In this document: positions 42,242 to 54,691 of the stretch, piece after piece
Position numbering within the stretch: position 1 is the stretch's first letter
Layout: each line of letters opens with the position of its first letter
NCBI RefSeq assembly: GCF_019649055.1
Contig: NW_026570320.1
Span: 62,001-126,000 of the forward strand
Reading direction: 5' to 3'
Source: Paramacrobiotus metropolitanus
Lineage: Eukaryota > Tardigrada > Eutardigrada > Parachela > Macrobiotidae
Length of the DNA: 64,000 nt
Translations under genes and position numbers: made by a program
Notes under the pieces: model-generated
What the model was told of the DNA's origin: nothing
The model's input: only the letters and a program-made list of their open reading frames with translations
Database searches by the model: none

Positions 42242-44893
42242 ATGGCGCAGTACGATCTGACACCCGTGTTATCAAAGTTCTTCGACCGTCATTTGGTCAT
42301 TCCTTTGCTGGAATTTCTCAGCAGTCGTGAGGTGATTGCCAGGGATTTATGGAGACCACGAACATGTTAGTGGTAACGTTGTGGTATGTTGCAGATCTAC
42401 GACGCGACAGATATGAGAGTCAGTCGTATTGAAATCATGAAGGACACGAACATGGTGGATTATGTGATATCTGAAGTCAGGGAACTCAATCAGTCCGAAG
42501 AGGTTCCCGAAGGTACTTCGATCCATTTCACTAGTGGTGCGACATCCTCAACGGTGAATTAAAATGTTTCAGACCTGGCTATCAAGCGACAGAAAGTGCT
42601 GGCCGGACTCGAAGAGAAACAGGTTGAATCCGAAGGAATTTTGAACTTCTTCCAGACAGAAGGTGTCAAGACAGCTGTCGAGGTTCGTCGTTCGCGTTAT
42701 TGGATTATTCAGAGTTTTTTTTTGCATCTTCGAAAATTTGGTTATGGGGATTGCTGCATATTTTATATTTCAGACCATTAACGACAGTGACCAATTATAT
42801 GAAGTTCTAGTGCGAGAACACGGCTTCCAACCGGAAATGCTGGATACGATATTCGATTACGCCAAGTTTAACTTCGAATGCGGTAATTACAAGGGAGCTA
42901 CGGAGTTTTTGGATTTATTCCGTTCAGTGGTACGTTCCTTGTTGATACCAGAAAAGATGTTGCCTAATGTCACTCGTTCGGGAGAATTCTTTTACGGGAC
43001 TGAGCAGATGGATTTTTGATTGACTGATTGTTAATGTTCAGTGTGAAATGTTTTCTTTAATCGCTTTTTCTTAGGCTCCGACGAATCATCCCAAGCAGAG
43101 ACCAGCTAGATGGGGAAAGGCTGCTGGAGAAATCTTATTGCAGGATTGGGATACGGCATTGGCCGATCTCAACCAATTGAAAACCGACATCGATAGCGTC
43201 AGTGTAAGTTGTTTGTCAAATTGAGAACGGTTATTGTATATTAACGTGGCAATATGTAGTGCAAAAGATGTGTATGGAACTTTCAGATTTTCAGTTAATT
43301 TTTAGTGTTGCAATTAAATTTTTTGCATTAATTCAATGGCTTTTGCAGGACCGCGTAGCAATTGTGGAAACTTTAAACGATCGAGCTTGGCTTATTCATT
43401 GGTCATTGTATGTTTTTTCAACCATCCGAAAGGCAAAGATCTCATAGTCGATTGGTGTATGCAAGAGCCTGAGTAAGTACCTGAAATGAGAAATATTTGA
43501 TACATGATGCCGATATTACTCTGAACTTGTTAATTAGGTAGTGGGGCAGACTGACGGCAGTTTCTTCTTTTATTTAACAACGGGAATTAATAAAAATACT
43601 TCGGTATCGTAGATATTTGAACGCAATCCAGACTCTCTGTCCTCATATTTTGCGCTACATCGTCGTGGCTATCTTGACTAATCGCCGCCGGAGGCAGCTC
43701 ATCAAGGACGTTATCGAAGTTATCAAACAAGTAAGGTTGTGTAACATTGTTTCCCACAGAAGTTTTAGCTTTTCGTTGTTAGGAATCGCCTAATTATAAG
43801 GACCCTGTTACGGAATTCGTTACAAGCCTGTTTGTTGATTACGATTTTGAACGGGCACAGAAAATGCTTAAGGAATGTGAAACAGTTTTGGATAATGATT
43901 TTTTCCTGATTGGTTGTGTGGAGGACTTTATTGACAGCGCACGCCAGTACATCTTTGAGACGTACTGTCGCATTCATTCAAGGATAAGGTTGGCAATTCG
44001 CACTTTCGGAGAAATCGGTGTTCTCGGTTTGACTAATGTGTAGTAATTGAATTTCCACAGCATTCGGGATTTGGCGGAGACACTGAGTCTGGAATCGGAC
44101 GAGGCCGAGAAATGGATTGCTAATGTCATCCGTAATGCGCGTCTGGATGCGAAAATTGATGCGGCTAAGGTGGGGTGTAGAAGTCTGAATGCACGCTGCC
44201 ACAATTGTACTTATCGTTATTTGTGACAGGCAGTTAATTTTTCCTTACGCGAGAGCCCATGTGGTTTTGTTTAGCTGAGTAAAGGGATAGCGGGGGGCGT
44301 AATTTGGTTGTTTACAGAAAGGCTTTTTCTAACAGCTTTTATATTCGACCACTCAGTCGTGTATAAATTTAGCACTCGCTAATTGATCCCAGGGCGTTGA
44401 TTCTCTAAAGGATGATGCGGAGGGCGGGGCTGATTGTACTCCCACGTTTACGTCCACTGATAATGATATTTTGGTAAAATTGTAAGTGTTTGAACAGGGC
44501 GAGGTCCTGATGGGAATTCCGGCTTTGTCATCTTATCAAATGCTGATCGAGAAAACGAAGACATTGTCGCTGCGCACTCAGCAGATGGTTAATCAGGTGG
44601 ATAAGCGCGTAGGAGGCAGGACCGCTGGGACGTATCAAGAGGTGAGCTTTCTTGTTAGCAATTTCTGTTGGATTATTGTCTGAGTATTTATGTTACTTTT
44701 ATGTTACTTTTATGTTTGAAGGTTTCTGATTCTTAAGTTATCTAACTAAAAGGTTATCTTGTAAATGCTGTTGTTGGTGATAATAATTGTAATCATTCGC
44801 TTGTTTTACTGTACGGATCAAGCTGTTTCATGTGGCTGTTTTTATTTTTAGCCCCAGTATGAAGTGGACCAGAAAGTGGGATATGGTTATTAG
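42242..44893 (+). CDS. EIF3E: Eukaryotic translation initiation factor 3 subunit E (INT6)
   Basis: A PCI-domain subunit of the eIF3 complex, which loads mRNA on the 40S ribosome. Exon 1 (42242-42331) starts [20 protein letters not shown]. Later exons give [120 protein letters not shown], the PCI helix-turn segment [20 protein letters not shown] and [15 protein letters not shown]. The last exon, after TTTTTAG, encodes [13 protein letters not shown] and stops at 44893. In the exon starting 43349 the frame breaks within the T run 43413-43418: WSLYVF continues as [16 protein letters not shown] only if one base is restored. As the gene is essential elsewhere, a homopolymer sequencing error is the likeliest cause. 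Confidence 0.93.
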
Positions 44894-45101
44894 TTTTGGT
44901 TCGTTTTGGATTGAATGGTGTAGTTGTATTCATCCATTTTGTTCGCCGTACCCTTCATTGTAACTTTATTGTGCACGAGCTCGTTTTCACGACCTTTTGA
45001 TGGTAAAAAAGAGTACAATAAAAAGCTAAGAAAGAAAAGTTAGAACTGCTTTGAACAAGCTCGTAAAGTGCATTAAGCTGGACGTTGGATGCTCCAGCTC
45101 A

Positions 45102-45904
45102 TCATCCGATAAGTCGAAAGAAATTGTAATTTTGCGGTGGTTTCGTGTAGCTTGCTCCTGCCACCTTTGCTCCAGTGTCCCGTCTTGGCAGTTCTGGAAA
45201 ACAACACATTTCAGATTTGCTTAACATGCCCTGACTCGTATCAAAAGACTGCACGTAAACTTGAAACAAATTGGGATTGATAGCACGGTACAGAAATTGT
45301 CAAAATTTGTTATACTATGCAAGCAAAACGGTTTATTGCCCCTTTGCTTTGCCAAATAAGGAATAAGGATGTTCACTCTTTTTCGATTAAAATTAGAATA
45401 CACATGATCGGAAAACTGATTAATGAGTGGTTCGGAATCAACTGCAGCAAAAGAGGGACAAGACGTCAGTGTCTTGATTTAATGACTGACTATAGAATGC
45501 CTACAGTCTATAGCAATGACTATAGAAATGGCAGCCGGATCAAATGCGTGCCATTTACATTTAGCTAACGAATGGAGCTGACCTTTTGAGCTGTAGACGC
45601 TTCCTTTTTTGTTGCGGTTGCCGGTTGATAGATCTCTCGATGCGTCATCGCTGTCGTACGCGTCAACACTGCCGCTGATAACGGACGGGATAAACCATGT
45701 TTTGGGTAGGTAGTACGCTCCTGCCAAACCTTCCAAAGGAGATGCAGATCCGGAAGCGTAATGCGGTCGGCCCTCGTCCATAGCGCTTCGTGGATTCGCG
45801 TTAAGGGATCTCACGTTAACGGCTTTGGCAAGGTAATATCGAGGATCATTAGTGGAAGTGTCAGCCGCGTAGCCGCGAAATAAAACCGCGATCGCTATGT
45901 ACAT
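45102..45904 (-). CDS. Candidate secreted peptide (neuropeptide-like) precursor with C-terminal amidation Gly
   Basis: Not recognised as a known family. Two exons join in phase: 45904-45583 (after a TTTCTAG acceptor) and 45193-45102, giving 137 residues from MYIAIAVLFRGYAADTSTND. The start is weakly signal-peptide-like (IAIAVLF core, GYAA cleavage-like end); an upstream exon could lengthen it, since the frame is open back to the acceptor. The body is Ser/Asn/Gly-rich and unstructured, with dibasic sites NKKG and PRRD. After PRR the last 25 residues begin DTGAKVAGAS and end KPPQNYNFFRLIG directly before the stop, so a terminal Gly could be amidated. The KPP..N..F pattern recalls SIFamide only loosely. 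The gene could instead be an unrelated secreted protein or a false model. Confidence 0.45.
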
Positions 45905-47320
45905 GGAAAACTAGAAAAATGTTGAAGTGAGTTGACAGCACAGGTGGCTGCAGATTTAACATATATTCGGATATTCGTATTTAAATCCCTTTTAATTTCT
46001 CATCTGTGTCAACGGCATCACTGATTGCTTAGTTTTTTTTAATCATATGCCAGTTTAATATTAGTAATATTGAAATGTTTTATAGATATTAAAAAAATAA
46101 TATGCTGCTCTTACAGTGAAAAAATCACCGACTCGTGCAGCTTATTAATAATGTTTGCAGCATTAGATGTATGCTTATATTTTACTTATACGCTTACCGG
46201 TAAGGTCACAAACATGGGCAGCGTTTTAGTACCAGCAGTCGGTGTCATATTATTGACAATCTTGACACCAGATTACAAAAATACTAAGTAATGCTACGTT
46301 AGTGGAATCTGATGACCGAAGACGTCGAACATGTATTACTTTTACTCTGGCAATCTGAACAGGACTTTAACGCTGTTTATATAGTCTTGAATGGATGTAT
46401 CCGAGCTACTGCAATTCGATACCCTACAAATCACTTCCTGCAAACACCTGAAATATTTTAGTCCCTTTTATTGGCCGCCTGATCCGGTGTGAGAATGGGA
46501 ATTCATGACGTTATGGGCGTGTGGCTGACTTGCTCATGACCAGAGGAAGTCGTGAGTTGCGTTGACTGGAGCTGCACATCCGAAACGCATCTGTTGTACT
46601 TTATGGCTTTGAGCCGTATACATCACACAAACCCATTAGAAGAACAAACTAACCGCATCTTTAACAATGCATCGTAAAGCGTCCTAATGCGTTTTCGGGC
46701 TTACAAGGAGTACTGTTCTGTTGTCGCAAAATCGGCGTTGACGACAGACGAAGAGCATCGGCATTCACTAAATACGTTAAAATCATGTGACATAACCTTT
46801 AATTATAATCGAATCCGCAGCACTGCGGGGTTATTCGCATTTGGCACTAATTTTATCTTGTCGTATTAAATATTCTAATTTTAACGCTAGCATTATTAGC
46901 CCATGCAACGCATCATATTCTGAACATAGAGACAATACAACCATTCCTTGGATTTGTGTATCATGCGTACTCTTTGGATGTTTAATAAACTCAACATAGC
47001 AGTCAGGTGGTTACAGTCGTGTGCAGCTGCGCAATACATCCATGTTACTGCGATTTTAATGCTACTTTTTCCAAAAACTGTCCCAAAACCTGACAAATTG
47101 TTTGCAGTACAACTGATTCATATAATTATAACGCTTTACACAAGACGGATTTCAAATACAATTAACGCATTGTTTCTCAAATGCTACGAATCAGATCCAA
47201 CGAGGATAGAAGAATCAGAATGCTGTATTACTAAAAAAATATACATGTATGACTTTTGCAACAAAATCAATATGGTTGATTGAGCAGCTCATATGAGATG
47301 CTTGGAAGCTGGTAGTGATT
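45905..47320. other. Intergenic
   Basis: AT-rich spacer. Several short open frames on both strands have no splice partners and no resemblance to known proteins. A 5' exon of the candidate peptide precursor may be hidden here. Confidence 0.4.
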
Positions 47321-50182
47321 TCAGCTCTCTGGTTCCGCATGATTTTCAATCCATTCCACCACTTTTCGACAAACTTCGTCGCCTACACCATTGGGTTCAT
47401 CGAAAACCCTGTGTAAAGCGTCTGGAACGATCTGCAAATAATCACAAGCAGATTTTCCTAGTATGTTTATCTGCCGTAACAACGCTACCATTAACTGAAT
47501 GATCTAAAACTACTGCCGAAGTATTATTAATAAGTTTCCAGCGTGCACTACGCGCTGAAGTATGTACATATAATTAAATTTATTTGCGTGCCAGCTGCCA
47601 GCTATACAAACTTTTCCAAACAAATTTGGATGCGCTAAATCGCTTGTTCTAGGTACTCACAACAACAGTTTTGTCTGGGCTTTGGGCAGTGTTCATAAGT
47701 TTTTCGATTTCTAGTGCCGGTATCCAAGGGTCATTTCCAGCTTGAATGCAGAGAAACGGCCACTTCACGTCGGGTATGCCTTTGACAATTTCGTCTACTC
47801 CAAGTCGAAATGCGTTTAACCATTTAGCTTTTAAGCGTCCTTTGTAAATTAATGGATCTTTCATATATTTTTCGATCTAACAAAAGTTCAAATTATAGTT
47901 AAATAAACGTCGAGTCAGCACAGGAAAAGTTTTCGTACTATGGACGTGTCGGCCGTTATCGCTTCGGCTTCCAGCTGAATCAGGCCTGCTCCTGGTGCAA
48001 TCCGTGCCAACGTTCTCCCCAGAAACCTCATTGCCGGTGTGTTAAATTTGCTGGCTACGGCCAAACCGGGACTAAGGAGTATCACACCGTCAAAGAGATT
48101 CGGATTCTGAATCGCTGTGCCGACTGCTATCACTCCACCCTACAGGAATTTCAATAAGTGATGCGTTGTGTTTTTCATAATATTAATTAGTGAATTATAC
48201 TTGTCTAATGATACAAGGTAAGTACATACGATTTGTCGTAAAGGATATAAGCATGGCATTTAAGTACTAAAACAGGGTACTCCAAACAGTCTTTACTGTT
48301 TCGCAAAAGCCTAATTTACCAGCCTAATTTACGAACGCTGATGTTTCCAACCAAGTATGGCTTTCTCGAGGCATTATGATCAAAATTAAATTATGTAATA
48401 TTTTTAACGCTTGTCGAACATCTAATACCTATAGTTGCCTTGAATAATGTAAATAAAATACTATTACAGAATATCTATGTTTTGGGTCAGTGCATCGACC
48501 ACTACCGGGTATGATTGGCTAATCAAAAATTACCATGGAATGGCCAACAATAAATATAGGAATGTCTTTCAATTTGGCTTTCACGGAAGCTGCATGGCAT
48601 TCGACGTCTTTGACATACTGCAGAGAATAACAATATACAATAAAGTTTCACTAAAATTTCTGATACCGGAAGCCCCCACTCAGCAGGGCAAAAAAGATCG
48701 AATTAACATTAGCCAAAGGTTGTGCTTAATACAGCTCTTACCTGGCTCACGTTGTCGATTTGTGCTCGTTTTCCTCCACTTCTTCCAAAACCGACTGAAA
48801 AAATTTTATCACGAAATGAAGAAATATGAACCAATAGAATGTGACAAGCGCAGCACCGTAAGAAGTTTGTCTATCCCTACTAAAGGTACAATTACCCAGA
48901 GAACCAAAATATTGCAAATATCAAAGTTCCAGAATTGATATTATTCGAATGAATTAATGGATTTGATAGAACTGTACAGAAATAAAGTGCATAAGAAAGA
49001 GATGGTTTACCATGGTCGTGTCCAAATGCAAGAAAATTAGCGTCCAGAAGCCGCTTGACTAGCCGATCATAGGTCACCAAATACTCCCCAAATCCATGGC
49101 TAATGAATACCATAGCTCTGTAACAGAAAGACAAAATCGAAATGTAAAAATTTTAAAAAAAAATTGCAATGTAAAATGAAAACTTGATCAGCATCATTTT
49201 ATTAACAACTGTGTAGCATGTCTTAATTAATAGCACCGCTGTCGAAAACATGCCAAGAGGAGTACCTCAACGATAACGATACTTGTAGTACTATGCTACA
49301 GTTATTCCGATAAATGTGTCATCATCGATCGACGGGATGCCGCTTCAGTGACTTTCATTGATAAATAATGAACTTGCGTCATAAATCGAGCTAGGACTAG
49401 GTCACACACAGGATGAAGCGAATAACCACACATTTTTGATGCAATATCGTCGTACTAAGCCAGTTTAACTTTTCTGCCTTTAATTGGCTAAAACACACTG
49501 CATGTTTAAAAGAATTAAGTGCATATATATGTAAGTGCTTCAACAGAACGATCGCGAGAACCTCGTCTGGATCGAATCAGGAAAAAGCTTATGCAAAACT
49601 TAAATTTTGTGATGGTGGACGATCTTGGATAGAATAACACAAAACAGCGCGCCGTATTAAGATGCAGCTAAGAGTATACAAGGTGTATTCCAGATTGGGC
49701 AAGGTTGTTTTATTCTGACTAAACATATATAGAATCTATCACGCCTATCAATATTAGTGCAGTTTCATAACTATTTCTACCAACTACTGTCAGTTATACA
49801 AATCCAACATGAAGTACAGACACTGTACTGCCGAAAATTGATCAAAATTTATTTCCAGTATTTTCAAATAGAATATTTCTGCAAAGGCGATTGCGCGGAC
49901 TTTCCAGTGGCTTTTCGCAGTTAAATTGATTTCACGCTTATTTCGAATTTGCCACACAATAATTTACCACTAAACAGCAGAAAAATGCTGCAATCTGCAA
50001 AATATATTCGTGCATTTAATAAACCCGAATTTGATCTAACAGAGACTCTTACAGAGGTAAATTACAGGTATTTACCAAACTTACCTAGGAAGCTGCTCTT
50101 TGTTTGGATACCAGTAGGAACAAAACAGCTCGTGTCCTGTGCAGCTCCGGATTTTCGCTTCCCTCGTAACATTGGCGCACAT
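47321..50182 (-). CDS. MGLL: Monoglyceride lipase-like alpha/beta hydrolase
   Basis: Serine hydrolase family that cleaves 2-acylglycerols, including endocannabinoid 2-AG in animals. Exon 1 (50182-50085) starts MCANVTREAKIRSCTGHELF and ends YWYPNKEQLPR. Exon 2 from 49117 gives AMVFISHGFGEYLVTYDRLV, holding the HG oxyanion motif, then FGHDHVGFGRSGGKRAQID over the splice. A later exon gives YVKDVECHAASVKAKLKDIP and FIVGHSMG, the nucleophile elbow, continued by GVIAVGTAIQNPNLFDGVIL. The next gives LCIQAGNDPWIPALEIEKL with the triad Asp. The last exon, IVPDALHRVFDEPNGVGDEV to HAEPES, carries the triad His and stops at 47321. The triad is therefore complete. A longish first intron (50084-49118) is unusual for this window. 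Exact substrate preference cannot be read from sequence. Confidence 0.9.
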
Positions 50183-51080
50183 TTTGGTAGGAAAACTGCG
50201 CACGTATTTTCAGCAGAAAACTATTTTTTAATCAAAGTCAAAACTTCCGCCAAGCGGGGGTTGATTCACATCGTTTAGCGCAATCTGTAATAATAATTAC
50301 CCTGTATTCATCCGCACAAGGAGGGTACCGTATACAATACAAATGTATACCACTGTGTGAAAAGTTGCTGCAATAGTCTAACCTCGTTGGTAATGCGTCA
50401 CTACAAAATTTACGGTTAACCTGTGATTGAAGGGTTCCACACGAGGTTCAGTGCTGCAGAATGAGCAAACGCGCTCTTGGTCGAGTACGCGGATGTGCAA
50501 CTTCGTCAGCCGGCATGCGTTTGTCTTTTCCATTTGTCGCAAATATTAGAACGCAATCACTTTATATCACCGTTTCAGTCATGTACATATGAATCAATCC
50601 AATTTATTGGTGACACATAACACGGTTTATGTTTACACAGTAAAGCCGCACTTTATAAAGTTGCATTCTATCGTGTACTTATGTACAGTATAACTGCCAA
50701 TAGGCAAATATTAACGTTTTAAAGTTAATGAGAGTACGACGTAACACGCGAGTACCGCCCTACTGGGAATCCCGGGTAAGATTATTACATTTTATGCGTT
50801 TTTGTATAAACCCGTATAAATAAAAAAAAACAGAAGTGTTCTCTTTTGATCCTTTTAAACGACAACGTTTACCGAATGCAAAGTGGTAAAAGTTGTAAAT
50901 TAAAATAACACAGTAACAGTACTAGAGTAGTATGCATGCCAGTACAGTCAGTGTACAATACAGCACAAACGCCCGCAATAAATAAAAAAACTTATGCATT
51001 AAATGACAAAAAAGCTCGAAAACCTGAAAGTTTGCGACAAAGTTTGTTCACATTAAACTGACCTTTGCCACTTCTGTAGC
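50183..51080. other. Intergenic between MGLL-like gene and Cys-rich orphan
   Basis: Spacer with the MGLL 5' flank and the orphan's 3' flank. Nothing was recognised beyond AT-rich sequence. Confidence 0.45.
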
Positions 51081-52583
51081 CTACATCACACCGCAGCATT
51101 CGTCAAAACAATCGTCGCATACTTGACGTATTTGGTTGCAATAATTCTGGCAACCACACAGCTTGCAGTTGCTGGATGTATATGAGTCCGGATCGCTAAG
51201 GGTTGCGTCACATACTCGGCGAACTTTCCGCTGTACTTCGGAAAGCCGTTCGTAGTACTGCAATGTTTTTTTCTCCGGTTTCAAAAGCTTGAAAATATCG
51301 TCCAATAGAATAAGGTTGTAGCCATAGCGGTTAAGCGCCGCTATAACATCCTCAGTGGTTTCCGTTAAATCGATAAGGTTATCGTGTAACAGCCGTTGCA
51401 GTATGTCCTCCGCGTTGTCCAGCGATGCCCACTGGGAAGCACGTTGCACTGTCGACCTCCAAAACGCCGCACGGCATAACGGGTCATTGTTATTGACTAG
51501 ATGCAATCGTTCCGTTGATTCCAAATGCATGAGAAAGAACGTTTCCAGATTGATATCTACGTATATATGAAACAAGTAAAATATTATGTATACGAATACA
51601 TATATATATAAATATTATGTATATTATGTATATTATGTATTACGGTTAATATTGCTACTGCGGTATTCGAGGTATACTGTACAGCGTGAAATACCGTACC
51701 AGCGGACATGCAGTACTATGGTTACTGGTCATTTTACCTGACGCTCGTGCAACTTTGCTCAGGTCTTTTTTGTAGTTTGCTTCTTTGTCACTAAGTTGCT
51801 GGAGAATTTCCTGCGCTGAATGATTACTCATGATTCCGTTTTTTGCGTAATGAGTAATATTAAAAATTTCCCGGCAAATTTCCCAATCGGGCCGTACTTG
51901 TGCGTAATCGGCCGTTAAAACCAGTAAAGATCCCAGATGACGGACCGGTCGCTTGAGCGACTCGGCTCGGGACTCCAACGCCGCGGCGGACGGACGCCGA
52001 CAGGCCGGCCGATTGACCGAGGCGCAGCTGCTTTGTGTGCCATGCAGCTGTCGCGCTTCCTCGCGTTCCCGGTAGAAATAGCAGTTTTTTCTCTGGATAT
52101 TGGGCAGTTCTCCTAAAGTACTGACCACGCTCTCCGCTTGGCTGCTTTCTGCTTCATCACGGTCATCCGACGGCAGCGCCGGTGATTGTTGCACTGCATC
52201 GTGATCGCCGGCATTCGGGCTATCGTCTTCATCAAAAGAGGCAATATTGACAAGTCCAGGAAAATCGGGATTGCAGAACAGCTCAAACATTTGAAATTCT
52301 GGTATTCGTTCGTACGAAATATCGATCGTAATTGACTCCACCGAAGGTGTTTTCGGTGTGGACCACGAAGAGGTTTTAGACAATACGGTTTGGTTTTTCG
52401 AACGCCGGTACATCCAGATCCAGGAAGACTGGAGGGATATCGGCGGTAAGGCTCAGACACAGCGCGCCGTGCGGCAATTTTAGTTAGGATTCGAACACGG
52501 TCGTCATTTGTCGAACTGGTTGAAGTTAGACACTGAATGGTTTCGTCGTTGGGATCATTATTACTAACAATATCACTGGCCAT
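51081..52583 (-). CDS. Uncharacterised protein with Cys-rich C-terminus
   Basis: I do not recognise this family. Exon 1 starts at ATG 52583 (MASDIVSNNDPNDETIQCLT). A proposed 68-nt intron with a weak donor (GTTCGA) leads to the long central exon, which runs to GTAAAA near 51738. The last exon starts after ACGTAG near 51556 and stops at 51081. The central part is Ser/Asp-rich (NIASFDEDDSPNAGD, SSQAESVVSTLGEL), followed by a mostly helical segment (HSAQEILQQLSDKEANYKKD, DVIAALNRYGYNLILLDDIF). The end has ten cysteines in its last 30 residues, arranged as NCKLCGCQNYCNQ and VCDDCFDECC, suggesting metal binding. If the first junction is wrong, translation could begin at the Met of MYRRSKNQTV. The function is unknown. 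Confidence 0.6.
51595..51645. repeat. Short TATA / ATTATGTAT tandem repeat
   Basis: A TATATA run is followed by about four ATTATGTAT-type units inside the last intron of the Cys-rich orphan gene. Confidence 0.7.
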
Positions 52584-53871
52584 ATTTGAATCGCACCGCA
52601 CACATACATATAAGTTCAGTAGGTAAATAAATTTGAAATTTTACTGACCTTTGAAAGATCAAGCATGCGCCTAAGTAAAACAAAAACACGAAAGTCTTAA
52701 GGTCACGCGTTGATTTTGAAAGATGAAACAAAAATACTAATGAGTGCAACAACGTGTATCTGTGTCGAAGCAATCTTGATTCCTGCAAAGAAGCATGGAT
52801 GCGTATGGACGCGGCTTTTTTACGGACAATAATAATTATGTTCCTTAAATGTGTAGTGTTTGCGTACAATATTTTGATTTATAATCGCAAAGCGAGATAC
52901 AGTAGAATTAAAGGGGTGTCAGAGTAGAACCAGTACTAATTTAACCTGCAACTGTACCCATAAAGCTCCCGCTGTGTAAGCAAATTAGGATAACTTCCGC
53001 TGTACCGTGGTTTGTCTTGCGTTCGCCTCTGAAAACTATAAACATTCCCTTCCTGATTCTCGATCTGACTGTGTGGAGAGCAACTCGGCGACAAGAGCGT
53101 GTACATGTGCATCAGGTAATAATTCAAGATACCTGTTAACAGTATATGTAGTTACTGTATTGTTTCAAATCACAAGTCAAAATCGAAAACTTCCTCAATC
53201 TGGAAGGGAGAGACTAACTAGGTCGACCTGAAAAATCAGTGTGAATTTGGTTTTTTATACTAATTGTAAGCAGTGCATAACCATTTTATTTTTTGGCAAA
53301 ATTTCAGCTAACAAAAGTTTTTGAGTTAGGCGATTCCAAAAATGTCGTAGAATATTTTGCACAACTGCATTCTACCAAGTTAAATGCCTGTCCGGGTATA
53401 TAATGCAGAATTTTAATTATCGATTATCTGATTGAATGATTTCTGATTAGTGTAAATGTTCTAGATGAAAATATGTTACGTTTCCGAATTTTCTTATGTT
53501 TGACTAATGTAAAGGTGCGATTTGCCGGTTAAGACCTTATGGAATTAACTGAATATCTATGCCTGACTTTTTTAAGGTCATTTACGTCAAAACTTTAATA
53601 TCTTTAACGTAGCAACAATAATTTCTTAGATACAGACATACTGCTCTTAAGTATGGATGTACTTTAACTTTACATAGCAGACCCGGCTTGTGGAGGTGAT
53701 TTGTTTGGTCGCTTTTAGGTTTTATGCATTTTTTAAGAAAGCGAGCACTATCTGGCCGCGTTTTAGAACACGGGCTTTCCGATGATAGCAGTGGTCTGTG
53801 TTGATTCTGTCTGGGTACCGGCACTGGTGTATGCATTTTTTTGTTCGTAGTAATAAAGATCTAGAACTGGA
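52584..53871. other. Intergenic left of the inverted duplication
   Basis: Spacer upstream of the Cys-rich orphan. Open frames are short and unsupported. Confidence 0.4.
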
Positions 53872-54470
53872 TACGTAATTGATAGTAATAACTAATAAGC
53901 ATTACGTAACATCTATACTTCTATTCTTGTTGCGTGCATAACACTACAAATGACTTTTTCTACAGTTTAACCATTTTCATTGTTGCTGGCGTCACTCGCA
54001 CGTCAAGTAGCGGTAATTTCACGTTTCTTGGCGGCTTTTTACGATAGATAACAGCAAGTAAACAGCTTTTTTGAAAAGCGACAAATTTTTTTGCTTAAAA
54101 ACATAGCAGAAGGCAGAAAGTATGGCTTTTCAATGTGTTTGACTGAATACAACTTGAATCTTCGATATGTTATCGAATAGCATCGCTAACACGTAGAAAT
54201 TAATTACTCGTATGTACTTAATCGCTTACAGACTTTGATTGTACTACTCTGTACAAGTCCACCCAGCAGCAAACCCCATGTCAAGCGCTAGCGGCGATTA
54301 CAGTTGATGCATTTTCGTGCACTTGCAGTATCTGTATGTAACGCAATTGAATGATTCGTTTTATCGAAAACATGAATACGAACCAGAAACCTATGTAGTA
54401 TAAACAAACCGGCTCGCACATGTACATGTACAGCACAAATAAACTAACAGAATGTCAAGATCAATGAGTA

Positions 54471-54691
54471 ATTATTGTATTAATCTATATTGTAAGTAAA
54501 TTGTCGGGGGCCTCGGGGCATTGTGTTCTCAAACCAAATCCGTCAAGTGCGTGTCCCACCGCACTGCGTCTTTAAAACGGGTGTTACTGCTGTCAAAAAT
54601 CCAGCACTGTCATAATTATTGTATTAATCTATATTGTAAGTAAATTGTCGGGGCATCGTGTTCTCAAACCAAATCCGTCAAGTGCGTGTCC
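54471..54691. repeat. Partial tandem duplication inside the pseudogene flank
   Basis: A unit of about 144 bp beginning ATTATTGTATTAATCTATAT (54471) restarts near 54615 and continues for about 77 bp. The part CAAATCCGTCAAGTGCGTGT, present in both copies, is absent from the corresponding place in the source copy near 30900, so additional sequence entered this copy. Confidence 0.8.

Noticed and set aside
45102-45193. Assignment of the peptide ending FFRLIG to SIFamide
   Set aside because: Only KPP, an Asn and a Phe are shared; the terminal SIFG is missing and the precursor layout (peptide at the C-terminus) differs.
48477-48938. Plus-strand open frame of about 150 codons
   Set aside because: It is the antisense of monoglyceride lipase exons (GHSMG region on the minus strand).
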